From contig NC_080670.1 of NCBI RefSeq assembly GCF_030247195.1, positions 44,964,194 through 45,028,193 of the forward strand: 64,000 bases of DNA. Reading direction: 5' to 3'. Positions 46,401 to 58,560 of the stretch are shown here, in pieces. The notes beneath the pieces were generated by a model. The model had not been told where the DNA came from. It saw only the letters and a list, made by a program, of their open reading frames with translations, and made no database searches. The DNA is from Topomyia yanbarensis. Its lineage: Eukaryota; Arthropoda; Insecta; Diptera; Culicidae. The translations under genes and the position numbers were made by a program. The stretch's first letter is position 1; each line of letters starts with the position of its first letter.

Positions 46401-49400
46401 ATACACATGTAGATTGTTAATAAATAACGGATCGTTGCTTAGTATTTGGTCCATTCTCGATCGTTCTTGTCGGAAGCAAACGAGCGCAGTTTGCTGAACT
46501 AGACATATTCCGTGAACTGCATTAAGAAGCGGAACGCTACGCTTCCCGAACTCATTTGCATTATTGCTTCAATTTAAACTTTTTCGACTTTCAGAAAGAC
46601 AACACATCCTCAACAATATTTGCCATCTGGTCATTCTTGGTTTGTTGAATTCTTGCATGGTTCAGCTCCCAAGCAAAGCCGAACATCAAAATTACAACAA
46701 GTAGAATTCATATTTTGATAATAGCATCAAGTTGACATCTTATTTTGCTTTCAGGTTTAGATTACCTTTCTGGCCCGGTTTCGTGAACTACGAAACTCTG
46801 CAGCCCTTTCTTCTTTCATGGGCTGGCTAGCGGGTGTCTTTTTCAGTAGCCGGAGTGCTTTGCGGCGGTCTTTGATGGCTTGACTGAGCTCCGCGTTCCA
46901 CCAGTGGGTGGCTCGGTTTGCCACTTGTACGAAGAATGCTGCACTCGGCGGCTTGAACGAGTTTAGTCATTAGTTGGTCAGGTGTGTATTCGCGGCCTGA
47001 TGCAAGAGAGTCCGAGACTGCCTCCTCGTAGGCGTTCCATTCCGCCTGATCGTATAGCCAGCGCCGATGGCGAATCGTCGCTATTTCCAGCATCTGCGAG
47101 AACGGACCAACCACATGATGATGATGGGCGTTGAAGTTCCCCATCACCAGGAAGGGGGTGTTTAGTTGCTCCAGCATGTTCTTCAGTTTTGAACCGATAT
47201 TGCGCACTCTGGTGGGGATGTAGACAGAGGCCACTGTACATCTGACCGGATAGGATATGGTTCGTGCCACGACTATTCCGTATTGAATTGTACCGGTGTT
47301 GATGGGATGTTAGTCCGGACTCCGAGGCCACTGGTCTGAAATATGTTATCTCCGCTTCTAGCCTCCCACGAGTACAGGTTGTCCAGCCACGGTCCGGGAT
47401 TGGACCCAACCCGGATGAGTTTCTTGGAGAGCCAAGCATATTGGTAGAAGCTGAGCAATTTGCAACTGTAGATCCCCCATGCAACCCCGGAAGCCGTTCA
47501 TGTTCCACTGTAAAGCGAGTGTGAGTCGGAGGGTGGAGTCGTTTTCATTGACGAATTGTCGGGACTGAGACTGTGTTCCGCGGTTGATTGGGTCCGGTAA
47601 GGTGTATGGTGGGACGTTCTTTCCTTGCTTCCTCTGACAGGAGCGTTGCCATGAGGTTTCGGCTCGCCGATAATATCGCTGTATTGGGTGAGGGGACTCC
47701 ATTCTATTGGGGTTTGCTCGGTGGTCGTCCTACACGGCCTTTCGTTGGTGAACAGTACAGCGGACGGAGAATGGTTGTCTTCGATGGACTGTAGGTGATC
47801 GTTGCAGTATGGAAAGGCGGCACAGGGCAATAATCTGGTCTAGGTTGTGTGAGTTGGGGAGCTGACTTACTCGGAGGGGAGCCGGGTTCCCTGCATCGGC
47901 AGCCGCCTGAGGGAAGGCTTTCTCCGTGACTATACAGTTAGCGATTTCGGATAATGTGTTGGAGGCTAAGCTCTCGGTCGGCCTTCGATCAGGTCTGGTG
48001 CTACAGAGGTCATGAGGGTCGTACCTCGGTTGGGGGTGATGCTCGAGTGGGCTAACGGACTACCCTTCCAGCGACCGCAGTGGGTATGACAAGGGGCCCG
48101 CAGGGGTGAGATTAGGTGTTACTTTGGTCGGTTGCCAGTTGTGGAATATCATTGGATGCCAAGAGCATTCGGTGATAGGGCTTGGTGCCTGATGGGCTGG
48201 GATTTCGGTGTGATCCCTGTTATTTGTTGGTTGAATTTTACTAGTGTTTACCAGCGGGCCTAAGTCCTCGGTCGGTCTTCTGTTGGATCTGGTGCTGCTG
48301 GGGTTGGATGAGGCGCACCTCTGTCGGTGCATGAGTGGACTAGCGGACTGCCCTTCCAGTGACCGCAGTGGGTGTAGCAAGGGGTCCACGGGGGATAGAT
48401 TAGATGTCGCCTTGATCAGTTGCCAATTGTGGGACCTAATTGCATACCAACAGCATCCAGCGATGTGGCTGGATGCCCGATAGGCTGGGATTTCAGTGTC
48501 AACGCAGTTGTTTGTCAGTGGACATTGGTTTCCCGTCGTTGTATGTCCGGCGGGGGGACAGACGAGTTGATGTTGCTGAGCTGTCTGGAGACGTACGGCT
48601 TTCGTTGGTTGGAGAAGGTGTGTTGTTGTGTTGCTTCCTGGGGATTTCCGGTTAGGTTGCTTTGGTGTTCTTTGTTTTAGGGCTGCGATATTTTTCTATG
48701 CAATCTGCACGGTGCTCCCGTTTGTTTCTGTTACGGCTGGATCTGCTTTCACCGGAGCATGAAGCTTCTGAGGTTGCTAGGTAGGTTTGCATTCTATCGG
48801 TTGACGGTAGTCTGGGGTCTCAGGTGTTTGCTGGGGACCCCATCGGCTTGAGGGATTCGCCTGCTTTTTGGCCATAAGGTGTTTTTAATGTCTTCGAGGG
48901 ATTTTCTTAACGCCGCCATTTCAATTTTTAGTTCCTTATTTTCTTTTCTCGAGCAGGTTAATTCATTGTTAAGCCTTTTGATTTCATCGTCCTTGGGCGA
49001 TCGGTTTGCTACCAGATTTCTTGAGTTTGTCGACCTCCTCCGTCAGAGCGCGTATGGTTATGTCCCTTTCATCAGCTATGGGCGTGAGGTGTTTTTGAGT
49101 GTCCGCAAAGGTATGTTTGTTGGTGGATTGGTTGACCAGTGGCCTCGGAGAACGTTAGGTTTCTTTCAGTCTTAAGTTTAAGGATTTGGGCCTCCTTAAT
49201 CTGAACAGGGCGCAGGGGTCGATCTCTGGCTGAATGCTTGTCACCGCAGTTAATGAATTTGCTCTTCTCATTGCACGGGACACCTTTGTTGACTTGGTGT
49301 TCCCCGCTGCAATTAAGGCACACCACCTGCACGAGAACAAAGCCAGAGCAAAACGATAACTTAACCGATCACTCCGGGTGGTTGATACAATCTGGTCAGA

Positions 49401-52400
49401 AATTTTTACATGTGGAAAGGAAATTCTTACTCCCAACGATATTACACTCACATGTAGTTTTCCTTACAGGACATTCCATGTGAAGATTCCCTCTCAGTAG
49501 GAGTGGTTTTTTGGCTATATGGGGAGATAACAAGGAAGGCAGGTGGCCTATTACACTAGCAGCTCTCTGATGGAGGGACGTGCTCGTGTCTACTGTCGTG
49601 AAATGAGATTTGAACAGTCTCACTCGCTAGGTAGATACTGTACTGTATTCCAAGTAAAAATCTTCGCTATTACGTGCGCAGTAGAATCGATCCTTCAATA
49701 GAGCTTGCCAGGCAAAGTTTTAACTTTTTGCTCCGATAGTCAGGCTGCAATCAAGACCCTTTTTCGGACAAATCACGGTCCAAGTTAGTGATTGCATGCC
49801 GAATTCAAATAGAAGAGCTTAGCATTGACAATAGCGGCCCAGCATATCATGTGTGCTTTCTTATATAGAATTTTTTTTGAAACTCTCTGATGCTCTCTAA
49901 CTTTCGTTTGCCCATTGCAAAGTTAGATTTTAGATGAATTTAGATGTATCTTCAAAATAACTGAGGTTTTTCATTTTTTTTTTTCAGATATACAATAACC
50001 ATTTCGACCGAAGATTTCCAAACATCTTCAACCATTGAAGTGAATCCTAAATCTACCATCACCGTATCACTCCAGAAACTGCCTCCCATGTATCTGGTTC
50101 CAGGTCAGCACTACGAAATCATAGCCGACGTTAGTGGTCTGGTTCCAAAATGCACCTGCAACTGGACAGTAGTGAACGAGAAAGGGTATTCTCACTTCGA
50201 TTCTGCTAGCGTTGACACTCTGGGAGGAATCTTCATTAACGACATCGAGGAAAATTTCCTCTCCGAACTGGTAGACTACGGGAATGATACGGTGGAGCGG
50301 GAAGTCAAACTAATAATACCGGCAATGCTGAGCTCAGCTAACCGAACCTTATTGGAATCAAATGTCCTATACAAATTCAGACTAATCACCAAGTGCCCGG
50401 AACCGATCGACGACAGCACCAACTATACCGACACAAATCGGGGCACAGTTAGTAGCTACTGGGATATGATAGTGGAAACAAATGCACCACCGGAGGGCCA
50501 ACCTTTGGAAATAAAACCGATAGATAATGGAACTGCTATGAGTACTACTTTCACGTGGTCTGTAGGAACCGCTATGGACTTGGAGATAGATTACCCCCTT
50601 AAGTATTCCTATTGGTATACGGTAGAAGGATTCTCTATAAACATCGCCAATTACTACGACGTTATGTCAACGGAAACTCAGTTACCCTACTCGACTGAAA
50701 AAATCCTCCCGTATTACGTAGTTTGTGACTCCCGAGAAGCATGTTCCCGAGTTAACGGCCCTATGATCACTGTTGTTTCGAATCCTTTTTTGAGTGAAAC
50801 ACAAATACAGTTTCTGTTAGATGCAATTCGACAAAAATTCAAGCGAGGAAATTATCAGGAAACAACGAAAATTGCATTTGAAACATTGTTCACACTCCGG
50901 AATCAAGCATCAGATAATTATAACAAAACGTACTCTGATATGATGATCATCCTCGAGGATCAAATTTCAGCGATTCAAACGGCTTTTCTTGAACGTTCAT
51001 CCTACATAACTGAGACTAGCGTGCTACAATTCGCGCAACAGGTGAAAACTCTGATCGATTTCAAACAAGGTAGCAACGATCATCTTCTCGGTCAGCTGCT
51101 AGAATTGGTCAACTGCGTGGAGCAAGGTACCACCCGCCAAACCCGTTCAGCCGACCCCAAACCGATCACAAATATGGTGGACACCACCAGCACCAAGATC
51201 GAACTATATGAAAGCCTGCTTAAATCACCGAATAGAACTTCGGAATCCAAAAGAACGGTAAAGGCTCAGATCCTGAGCTACATACCGGAAGCAGCACAGC
51301 GTTACTGCACCAACCAGCAAGCCGGCTACTCAGACGATTGGTTCTCACTGGAAACCACGAGGTTGAAGCCCACCAGCAAATATCCTCTGCGAGCGTCCAT
51401 CCGAATTCCAGGTGATACAACATTTCCTCAACGAGCAGTTCTAAGTGGTTCTGGTGGGCCAAAGATCGAAACGTTAGCGGATACGGCATCATATCTATGT
51501 TTAGGTACGGTACTGTATCATGAAGATCTTCTATCGCTGGAGGCTCCTAGCGTCGAACACGGTATCTATCAGGTATTCATGATGGTGGTAGATAAGTACG
51601 AGCTAGGAGTGCTTGCAGAATGGAAAGAAGGATCATATCTTTGGAATATAACTATTGCTAGTGATGGCCATTCGCAACGTTATCGGGTATGGATAGTAAA
51701 CAAATAACAAATATACAGTCGATTATTTTTTTCTGCTTTTTTCGTTCTAACGCAGTGTCAGCTTTGGACCGATGAAAACACGTGGGCTGAAAAATTCTGC
51801 TCGAGTTTTGTTAGTGGCAATTATCTTTTCTGTAACTGCACCCAGATGAATTATTTAAGGTATGATTCATATTATCTTCTAGATATAAACTAATATTTTA
51901 CCCGGTACAGAATAATTTCAACAAACACGACCGAAATCACAGATGTCACTACACTCTCCGCGATCCCAACTACTTCAGATGTAACGAACCAACAATCTAC
52001 AGAAACGTCTCCCGCGACGATATTTCCAGAGACTACAACTGATACCGACATGATGACATTTGCTCCTCTACACTCATCTTCAACTGTGACGAAAAGTATT
52101 CCGACATCTATTCCCACTAAATCTTCAACTAGTACTACCAAATCACCACCAACTCTCGCAGCGATCAGTGGTCACGTCGCAAACACCTCCCTAGACGAAA
52201 CCAGTCAACTGAAAGCGAACGGAACTCGTCGTCATGTGGTTGGAGCGGTTGGTCCTCTCGGATATTCGATTGTTGCGGCCCTAGTCTTGTGCGGAATATT
52301 GACGATGTTGGCTCTGGTGCTCTACAAACGTCGTCGTCGGACAACCACACTAGCCGAGGAACTGCAGAGCATCGCCGCCAGGGTACGAAGTCAGTCTCTA

Positions 52401-52484
52401 CCAGTGCGGTATGCGCGCTTTCATGATGAGCACAACATGATTGGTGAAAACGTGTCCACCATATCCGATACGATCACCGTTTAA
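43414..52484 (+). CDS. single-pass membrane protein with polycystin/REJ-like ectodomain and GPS-like module
   Basis: Exons 43414-43485, 43926-44351, 44405-44787, 49988-51695, 51756-51859 and 51911-52484 join in frame to about 1088 residues. It begins with a signal peptide (MVHYSITIIVVAVLFLI). Residues 25-863 form a large N-glycosylated ectodomain that resembles the receptor-for-egg-jelly (REJ) region of polycystin-1, with an RQTR furin-like site at 677-680. Residues 864-897 look like a GPS module: CQLW, W873, C878 and CNC at 889-891. A Thr/Ser/Pro-rich stalk follows to about 1010, then one helix (GYSIVAALVLCGILTMLALV, about 1015-1034), an RRRR stop-transfer and a tail of about 52 residues. 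There is no PLAT domain and no polycystin channel. The exon-4 donor is ambiguous (GTAAAC at 51696 or GTATGG at 51687). The exon-2 acceptor at 43925 was chosen to keep phase. Function is unknown; adhesion or ligand binding at the cell surface is inference. The REJ assignment is moderate, the architecture firm. Confidence 0.85.
44897..45758. mobile_element. MITE with long inverted ends, inside intron 3
   Basis: The left end TACACACCAAACTTTGGTTG...TTTTCATCAGCTGAAAC is the inverse of the right end near 45690-45758. An inner palindrome spans 45432-45702 (GACAGATTCGCTTTGCTGAA and its inverse). The interior is made of degenerate repeats containing TTTGCTCG, which create a spurious open frame (44970-45395). 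Confidence 0.7.
45940..46090 (+). repeat. retroelement tail-like motif
   Basis: ACCTGCTACCATGTCGTAAG followed by AGGCGACTAACA recurs inverted near 54075-54105 (CGCCTCTTACGACATGGGAG). This looks like a 3' end shared by several elements. The owner was not identified. Confidence 0.45.
46770..49640 (-). pseudogene. I-like non-LTR retrotransposon, 3'-truncated
   Basis: On the minus strand, ORF1 has zinc-knuckle sequence near 49200-49330 (CLNCSGEHQVNKGVPC and FINCGDKHSARDR). ORF2 starts with an endonuclease domain: LALQWNMNGFRGCM and LALQETH (47425-47520), VASVYIP (about 47220) and FLVMGNFNAHH (about 47130). It ends after LRTSGKPSHP near 46900, so reverse transcriptase is missing. Frameshifts break all parts. 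A 288-bp tandem duplication lies between the ORF1 knuckles and the endonuclease. Confidence 0.8.
47965..48515 (-). repeat. two 288-bp tandem units inside the I-like element
   Basis: CCTTCCAGCGACCGCAGTGG at 48064 recurs as CCTTCCAGTGACCGCAGTGG at 48352, and GCTGGGATTTC recurs with the same 288-bp offset. The divergence suggests an old duplication. Confidence 0.75.
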
Positions 52485-52657
52485 ATGTGAGTATAACATT
52501 CACGATCGGTGGTAAATAAGATGATATAGTGAGCAAGGATGAAACACCGAACGCAATTGGCACGATATTTCGCTCATAGATATTTGTATTGATTCTCAAA
52601 ACGCGGTATGTTAATTTGTTCTCTTTTGAGCCTCGGCAAATACCTCACAGATAACCT

Positions 52658-52663
52658 AATAAA
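52658..52663 (+). promoter_or_regulatory. poly(A) signal of the REJ-like gene
   Basis: AATAAA lies 174 bp after the stop codon. A second AATAAA follows at 52711-52716. Confidence 0.65.
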
Positions 52664-52734
52664 TGGAATTTTAAGCTTGTAGTCGTTGTCCTTTGCGATT
52701 GTATGGCAGCAATAAAAATACATTAGTTACGTCT

Positions 52735-53220
52735 CATAAGAATCCGACACAAACTTAGTGCCGAACTGACCGTGTGTTCTTGAGCAAACCTCTAGTCGAG
52801 CGCGATTTCCCTCAAGAAAATGAGTTCTGTTAAGCTGGTGAGGACTACAAATATAAAATCTTGGTTTGGCTTAGCAAGCAAACGCAAAAGGCACTTTGAA
52901 ATATTTCTCCCTAAGGAGAAAAGTGTTCACCCTAAGGAGAAAACTTCAGATAATACACTCGATTAGGGGTTTGCTCTGATGGTGCACAAATTGAATTTTC
53001 AGTTTTGAAGCTAGCGTCAATCCTGCGCCAGCTTAGTTCTGACAGTAAGTTAGTGTCGATTTCTGATAAGACAGTTGAAATGCAAATTCCATTACTAATT
53101 TGGTTGTAGATTTTGTGCCCTTCAAGTGCAAAAATGCTTTCAGTCAATTTTCTCTCTAGTTTAAGTACATTGGCTTTCACCTATATTTTTCTCCTTAACA
53201 GAACTCATTTTCTTGCGTTT
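52735..53220. mobile_element. MITE related to the outer element at 14771-15843
   Basis: CAAGAAAATGAGTTCTGTTA near 52813 is matched by its inverse near 53195-53215. GAATCCGACACAAACTTAGTG and AATGCAAATTCCATTACTAA match the arms of 14771-15843. Confidence 0.6.
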
Positions 53221-55429
53221 CACGTTTTAGCCGTGTTATGTCCGGCGTCTCAATTTCATTTCAGCAATGAATTGGACCACTAGGTGTCTGTTCCCATATC
53301 GCAAGAGGGTATTACCAACAGATGTGGCTGTGGTTAACTAGAAGGCTGGTAACATTGTGAGCGTACCATTAGCTTAGGTAGACTGCCTTTAGTTGCACTT
53401 CATTATTGACCGAATGAGTAAAAATGCACAATGAACCAACAGAATGTTACTTGGGAGATATAAAGCATTCTCACTGTGTATATTTACTGATTCCATTCTT
53501 TAATAAACTGATCAATAACGACGCCGGCCACGACCATGGCTGTTCTACCGAGGAAGGGAAGGAATGTTAGTTAGCACTCGCTTTGGCTAGAGATCGAGAC
53601 TACATCTGCATCTCTACGAGAATCATGGGAAAGGAATTGTGTTAGTAGGTAAGGAGAAAGATCAGGATATGTCTTGGTAGACAATACGATCTGGGCAGTA
53701 CGTCCTATAATCATTCGCAACTGATTTCCAAAATGTCAATCACTCAAAAGTCAAACTCAAAAACGCCGACCATCGACTTTCTGGGATTTTTGTGATTACG
53801 TATTATTAAAACGTAGACGTAATATTTCAGTGTGCGTTGGAAAAGTTTTAAATTGTGCGTGGTGTATGTTTTTTGGTATCTCTGTATTTCGTAACTAAGC
53901 TCACCATTAGCTTAATCTTAACAATTGAACTCGTTATTAAAAAAAGAAAATAACAGTATTCCGATTCCTCCACGTGAGAACCCTATATCAAAAGACAAAC
54001 GGTCCACTACAATACTGCAATACATATCTAATCAGTCACTTCCTAGAGCTAGGAACTCCTAGCACATTATTATTCGCCTCTTACGACATGGGAGCAGGTT
54101 CCCAGTGGTTCTATTCTCGGCTGAAACAGCGCAAAAAAATTAGCCCGCCGGACACCACACAGCTTGCACAAAACACTTCACAGCACAATACACTAAATAC
54201 CCACCTCAGCGACCTTCTATTTTTTCGGCCAGATACAACACATTTTCGGTAACTTATCATAACACCCAGCCAATAAACTTTTCCCACCATAGCCAATAAA
54301 CCCACCCCAGCCACTAAACTTCCTCTTTATGGCACAAAAAAAATTCTCGAAATTTTCTTAAATTTCTAATTTCAAAATAAAACCACTGAACATATCGAGC
54401 CCAAAAGCCAGACGAACTAGCTGCACTCCACACGATGCAATCGTCGCAGGCTGGCCATCACCAACACAATCATCTCCACTGGCATGGCAAAACTAACACA
54501 CCTTACGATGACGTATCATCGCAATCAGCGATGCCAACCTTCCAGTTTAAACTGGAAAAAACTTCCAGTTTTTTTACAACATCCAGTCAAACAGACAATC
54601 GGAAAAAGCTTCGTTTTTTAAATTTGAGACAGTTTTTCAGTTTTTTTTAAATATTCATTTATTTAGTTTTTTTTTTCTCACAAATTGTAACTTGATTCAT
54701 AGAATTTTCAAGCAAGCGATGGGATGATGCCGAGTGTCCCAGAAAAAGATTTTAATCCATCCATACCATGAGTAAAACGGTTCGGGAATGTACATTTTGA
54801 TTCGATTTCAAATAAATTTTACTCAGACATGGTGGCAGTACATTGTGTCAAATATTTTGATGAACATTTGTTGAAGTCTCGGCAGATGGTCTTAAATTTA
54901 GGATTTTGTGGATGTGTAGATTAAATCCTTCATAGTAGTAAAATTCGACTGTAATTATTACAATTACAATCATATTCGAATGTTTTAATATTTTTTTAAA
55001 ATTTGGACAGCAATATCAAAAAACCGACTCAAATTTTCAGTAAAAGGTATGGAACATACATGTTTACTTAAAATTACTTTCATTGATCGTTGACTTTAAC
55101 ATTACAAGGGTAAAGTAGGTTTTTTTTTCGAGCACCCAGTTTTTTTCAAGAAAGGTTCTTTTTGAAAAAAATGTTGGCAACGCCGATCGCAATTTTCACT
55201 ACCGGTAGCCAGCCATTTTGCACCTTTTTATCACTCGCGGACGCTCTTTCGTTATTCTACTTCGGATTATACGACCACATAACGAAATGGGTTTCACTAC
55301 ACTAAAATCCGCGGAAAACCAGGGTTAAAACTGCCTTTGCACGTGTATCGCGACTCGAGCAAAACCGGACACGAACCGAAAGGCAGACGATCCAATCTAA
55401 ACTCGGTAACAACGGGAGCGGGCCATTTG
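53221..55429. other. AT-rich intergenic, no supported gene
   Basis: Short frames (53974-54252, 54435-54650) are not recognisable. About 54065-54120 carries the inverted retroelement tail motif also seen at 45953. Confidence 0.45.
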
Positions 55430-55560
55430 GCATAAAGTCATTTGACATAGTCATTTGGCATAAGGTCATTTGCCATAGTAGACATTTGGCATAACGGTCA
55501 TTTGGCATGAGGGACATGTGGCATAATGGACATTTGGCATAACGGACATTTGCCATAATT
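55430..55560 (+). repeat. TTTGGCATAA-type array, left
   Basis: About nine imperfect repeats of CATTTGGCATAA or a variant (GACATTTGGCATAACG) occur in 130 bp. The inverse array is at 58320-58560. Confidence 0.85.
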
Positions 55561-55904
55561 TTTGCTAATTACCTAATATTGATTATGTTTCGAGTGAGTT
55601 TGGATTCTTTGCTATGGCAAATTTTAGTATAGTATAGTGTAGAACTGCGACCCACCCGACTTATTTTTTGTTTTGGCCATTATTATTAGGTTCGCCAGTG
55701 AGTTTTGGTTTTCCGAACAATGTTTCAATAATTAAAATTATCCTTATTATCTTTCTTTATATCATGAGCTGTTCTTTCGAATTATTTGCTTTATCATTTG
55801 TGGATTTCATCATGCTTTTCAAACGATGATTTATTGAATGAACTTACATATATTTAACCGACGGTTGTTACACTACTCTAGCTCTTGGGGCGAAACCAGT
55901 GCAA

Positions 55905-56035
55905 TGCGGCTTTGCCGCATAACCGAGACCAAGGCTGGGCCAGAAGGCCGCCGACCCGCCGTCGGAAGCGGCGGCCCATCGCAAGCAAACCAGTGATCCA
56001 CTCATTTGCCCGGATTACTCAAACATAGGGGTTAT
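55905..56035. repeat. fragment related to the MITE at 39835-40400
   Basis: Shares ATGCGGCTTTGCCGCATAA, CCGACCCGCCGTCGGAAGC, GTGATCCACTC and a CAAACATAGGGG-like end with that element. Confidence 0.75.
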
Positions 56036-56419
56036 AAATTAGTTTAAGTAGGCACATTAGTCGTAAATGTTTTTTATTAATTGGTAAAGAAGAATAATCT
56101 AATTAATTTTGGTTCAAGTTCAATTTTAGTACTATTGGTAAACAAACTCATTTAAAGTCATTCAAATATTTAGGGAGTTGCCGTTATGCTCAAACATTTG
56201 ATCTACATTTCAGCTGCTCACAACTGCATAACTAACTTTCCCTCGAACAATGAACGTTATTGTCAACATACAATCAAAATACATTATACATACAAGAAAG
56301 GACATACTCAATGAACATCCTGGTAATCAATAACTTTATCACTACATATACCTATGCTAAACGACAGAATCGATTCGTTCATGCTAGAGCCTTGTTGTGT
56401 CTTGCTATATGCAGAAGCT

Positions 56420-58190
56420 ATATGCCACTCCACTCAGTCCATTGCTGCTTGTCGACAGCCTCGCAGTCTTCGAAGGGTCCGCTGGTCGTCCTCTATCTGA
56501 TCGATCCACCGTGCTCGCTGAGCGCCCCGTCTTCTTGTTCCTGTAGGGTCGCCCTCAAGAACCATCTTCACCGGATCGTCGTCCGACATTCTTACAACGT
56601 GTCCAGCCCACCGCAAACGTCCTATTTTTGCGGTATGCGCGATGGATGGTTCTTCCAGGAGCTGATGCAACTCATGCTTCATTCATCTGCGCCACGTTCC
56701 GTCTTCCATATGCACGCCACCATAGATGGTACGCAACACCTTTCGTTCGAAAACTCCAAGGGCGCGTTGGTCCTCCACGAGCATAGTTCAGGTCTCGTGG
56801 CCGTAGAGGACCACCGATCTAATCAGCGTCTTGTAGATAATCAGCTTCGTGCGGCAGCGAATTTTGTTCGACCGGAGCGTCCTCCGGAGTCCAAAGTAGG
56901 CACGATTTCCCGCCAAGATTCGTCTCTGAATTTCTCTGCTGGTATCATTGTCGGCGGTCACCAGTGAGCCCAAATACACGAATTCATCGACCATCCCGAT
57001 TTCGTCACCGTCAATCCGAACTCAGGATGGGAGGTTCGCATTGTCGTCTCTAGAACATCTTCCTCTCATGTATTTTGTCTTCGAAAAGTTGATGGCAAGT
57101 CCAATCCTGCTGGCTTCAGCTTTCAGTCTGATGTACGTTTCCGACATCACCTCAAAGTTCCGTGCCATTATGTCAATGTCGTCGGCGAAGCCAAGAAGCT
57201 GGACGACCTTCCTGAGGATCGTGTCACTCGTGTCTATCCCCGCTCTCTTTATTACACCTTCTAACGCAACGTTGAACAGTAGGCACGATAGACCATCACC
57301 TTGCCGTAACCCTCTTCGAGATTCCAAGGGACTCGAGAGTTTCCCTGAACAACGAACAACGCACATCACCCGATCCATCGTCGCTTTGACTAATCGTGTT
57401 AGCTTATCCGGAAAACCGTACTCGTGTATTATCTACCATAGCTGATCTCGATCGATTGTGTCATATGCCGATTTGAAATCGATGAACAAATTATGTGTGG
57501 ACACGTTGTATTCGCGGCACTTCTGCAGAACCTGCCGAATCGCGAATATTTGGTCCGTGGTTTCGCGGGAACCCATGAATCCCGCTTGGAAGTGCCCCAC
57601 GAACTCCCTTGCAAATGGTGACAATCGGCGGCAAAGAATTCGGGAGAGGACCTTGTAAGCGGTGCTAAGTAGTGTGATCGTGCAGTAGTTGCAACAATCC
57701 AACTTGTCACCCTTTTTGTAGGATGGGAAAACGACACCCTCCATCCACTTCGCCGGAAGAATCTCCTCCTACCAAATGTTTCGATTGCCCAGCGCAGCGC
57801 TCTAGCCAGTGTTTCACCACCGTATTGTAATAGCTCGCTGGGTAGTTGATCTACACCGGCAGCTTTGTTGTTTTTCAGCTGACCGATCTCCTCCTTGACT
57901 TCTTGGAGATCAGGGGCCGGCAGCCTATCGTTGTCATACCGCCTTCGTCCTCTGCTGCTTCGCCGTTGAGATGGTCGTCATAATACTGCTTCCACCTCTC
58001 AATCACCTCACACTCGTTCGAAAGAAGGTTGCCGTCTAAGTCCCTGCACACATCGGCTTGCGGAACGTAGCCTTTGCCGTAGCCTGTTCAGCTTCTCGTA
58101 GAACTTCCGTGTTTCGTTTACGCGGTACAGTTGTTCCATCGCTTCGTGATCTCGTTCTTCCTGTTGGCGCTTCTTGCCAAACGACCGTTA
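56420..58190 (-). pseudogene. RTE-like non-LTR retrotransposon ORF2 remnant
   Basis: The minus-strand order is as follows. An N-terminal linker near 58100-58170 (YRVNETRKFYEKLN) comes first. Then FPSYKKGDKLDCCNY, LLSTAYKVLSRIL, QAGFMGSRETTDQIF and FIDFKSAYDTIDR lie across 57745-57435. GLRQGDGLSCLLFNVALE and GFADDIDIM lie across 57320-57175, DEFVYLGSLV near 56990-56960, and the typical tail GRLRWAGHVVRM near 56605-56640. Several frameshifts make it inactive. It lies between the two TTTGGCATAA arrays. Confidence 0.85.
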
Positions 58191-58319
58191 TGCTGAATCA
58201 CTGTTTTCTTTAACATAAAAATATCTGTACGAAAAGACCTTCAGCAGCAGCACGGCTTAAAATTATGCCGAATTACCAGGCTTCTCGCACAGTCTTAAAT
58301 TATGTGTTTCCCTGTAGTT

Positions 58320-58560
58320 GAAAAAATGGCAAATGACCTCCAGTGTTATCACTTCTCAAAATTATGCCAATTATGTTTGGTATGCCAAATATCCGTTGAT
58401 CGTTATGCCAAATGTCCCTTATGCCAAATGACCTTCAGTGTGACAAATTATGCCAAATGACGGTTATGCCAAATGACCTTTTGTGTGATAAACTCTCAAA
58501 ATTATGCCAAATGACCATTATACCAAATGTCCGTTATGCTAAATGACCTTATGCCTATTG
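58320..58560 (-). repeat. TTTGGCATAA-type array, right (inverted)
   Basis: Many units of TTATGCCAAATGACC or TTATGCCAAATGTCC; this is the reverse complement of the array at 55430-55560. Confidence 0.85.

Larger units (their letters stand above)
44788..49987 (+). other. 5.2-kb intron 3 of the REJ-like gene
   Basis: Donor GTTAGT at 44788; acceptor (T)nCAG at 49987; phase 2 (AG|A = Arg). A 42-bp sequence near the donor (44816-44857) is repeated near the acceptor (49882-49923) with three mismatches. Everything between is repeats. Confidence 0.85.

Noticed and set aside
56260..56967. 235-codon plus-strand frame
   Set aside because: It is the antisense of the RTE-like ORF2 C-terminus, whose RLRWAGHVVRM tail reads on the minus strand.
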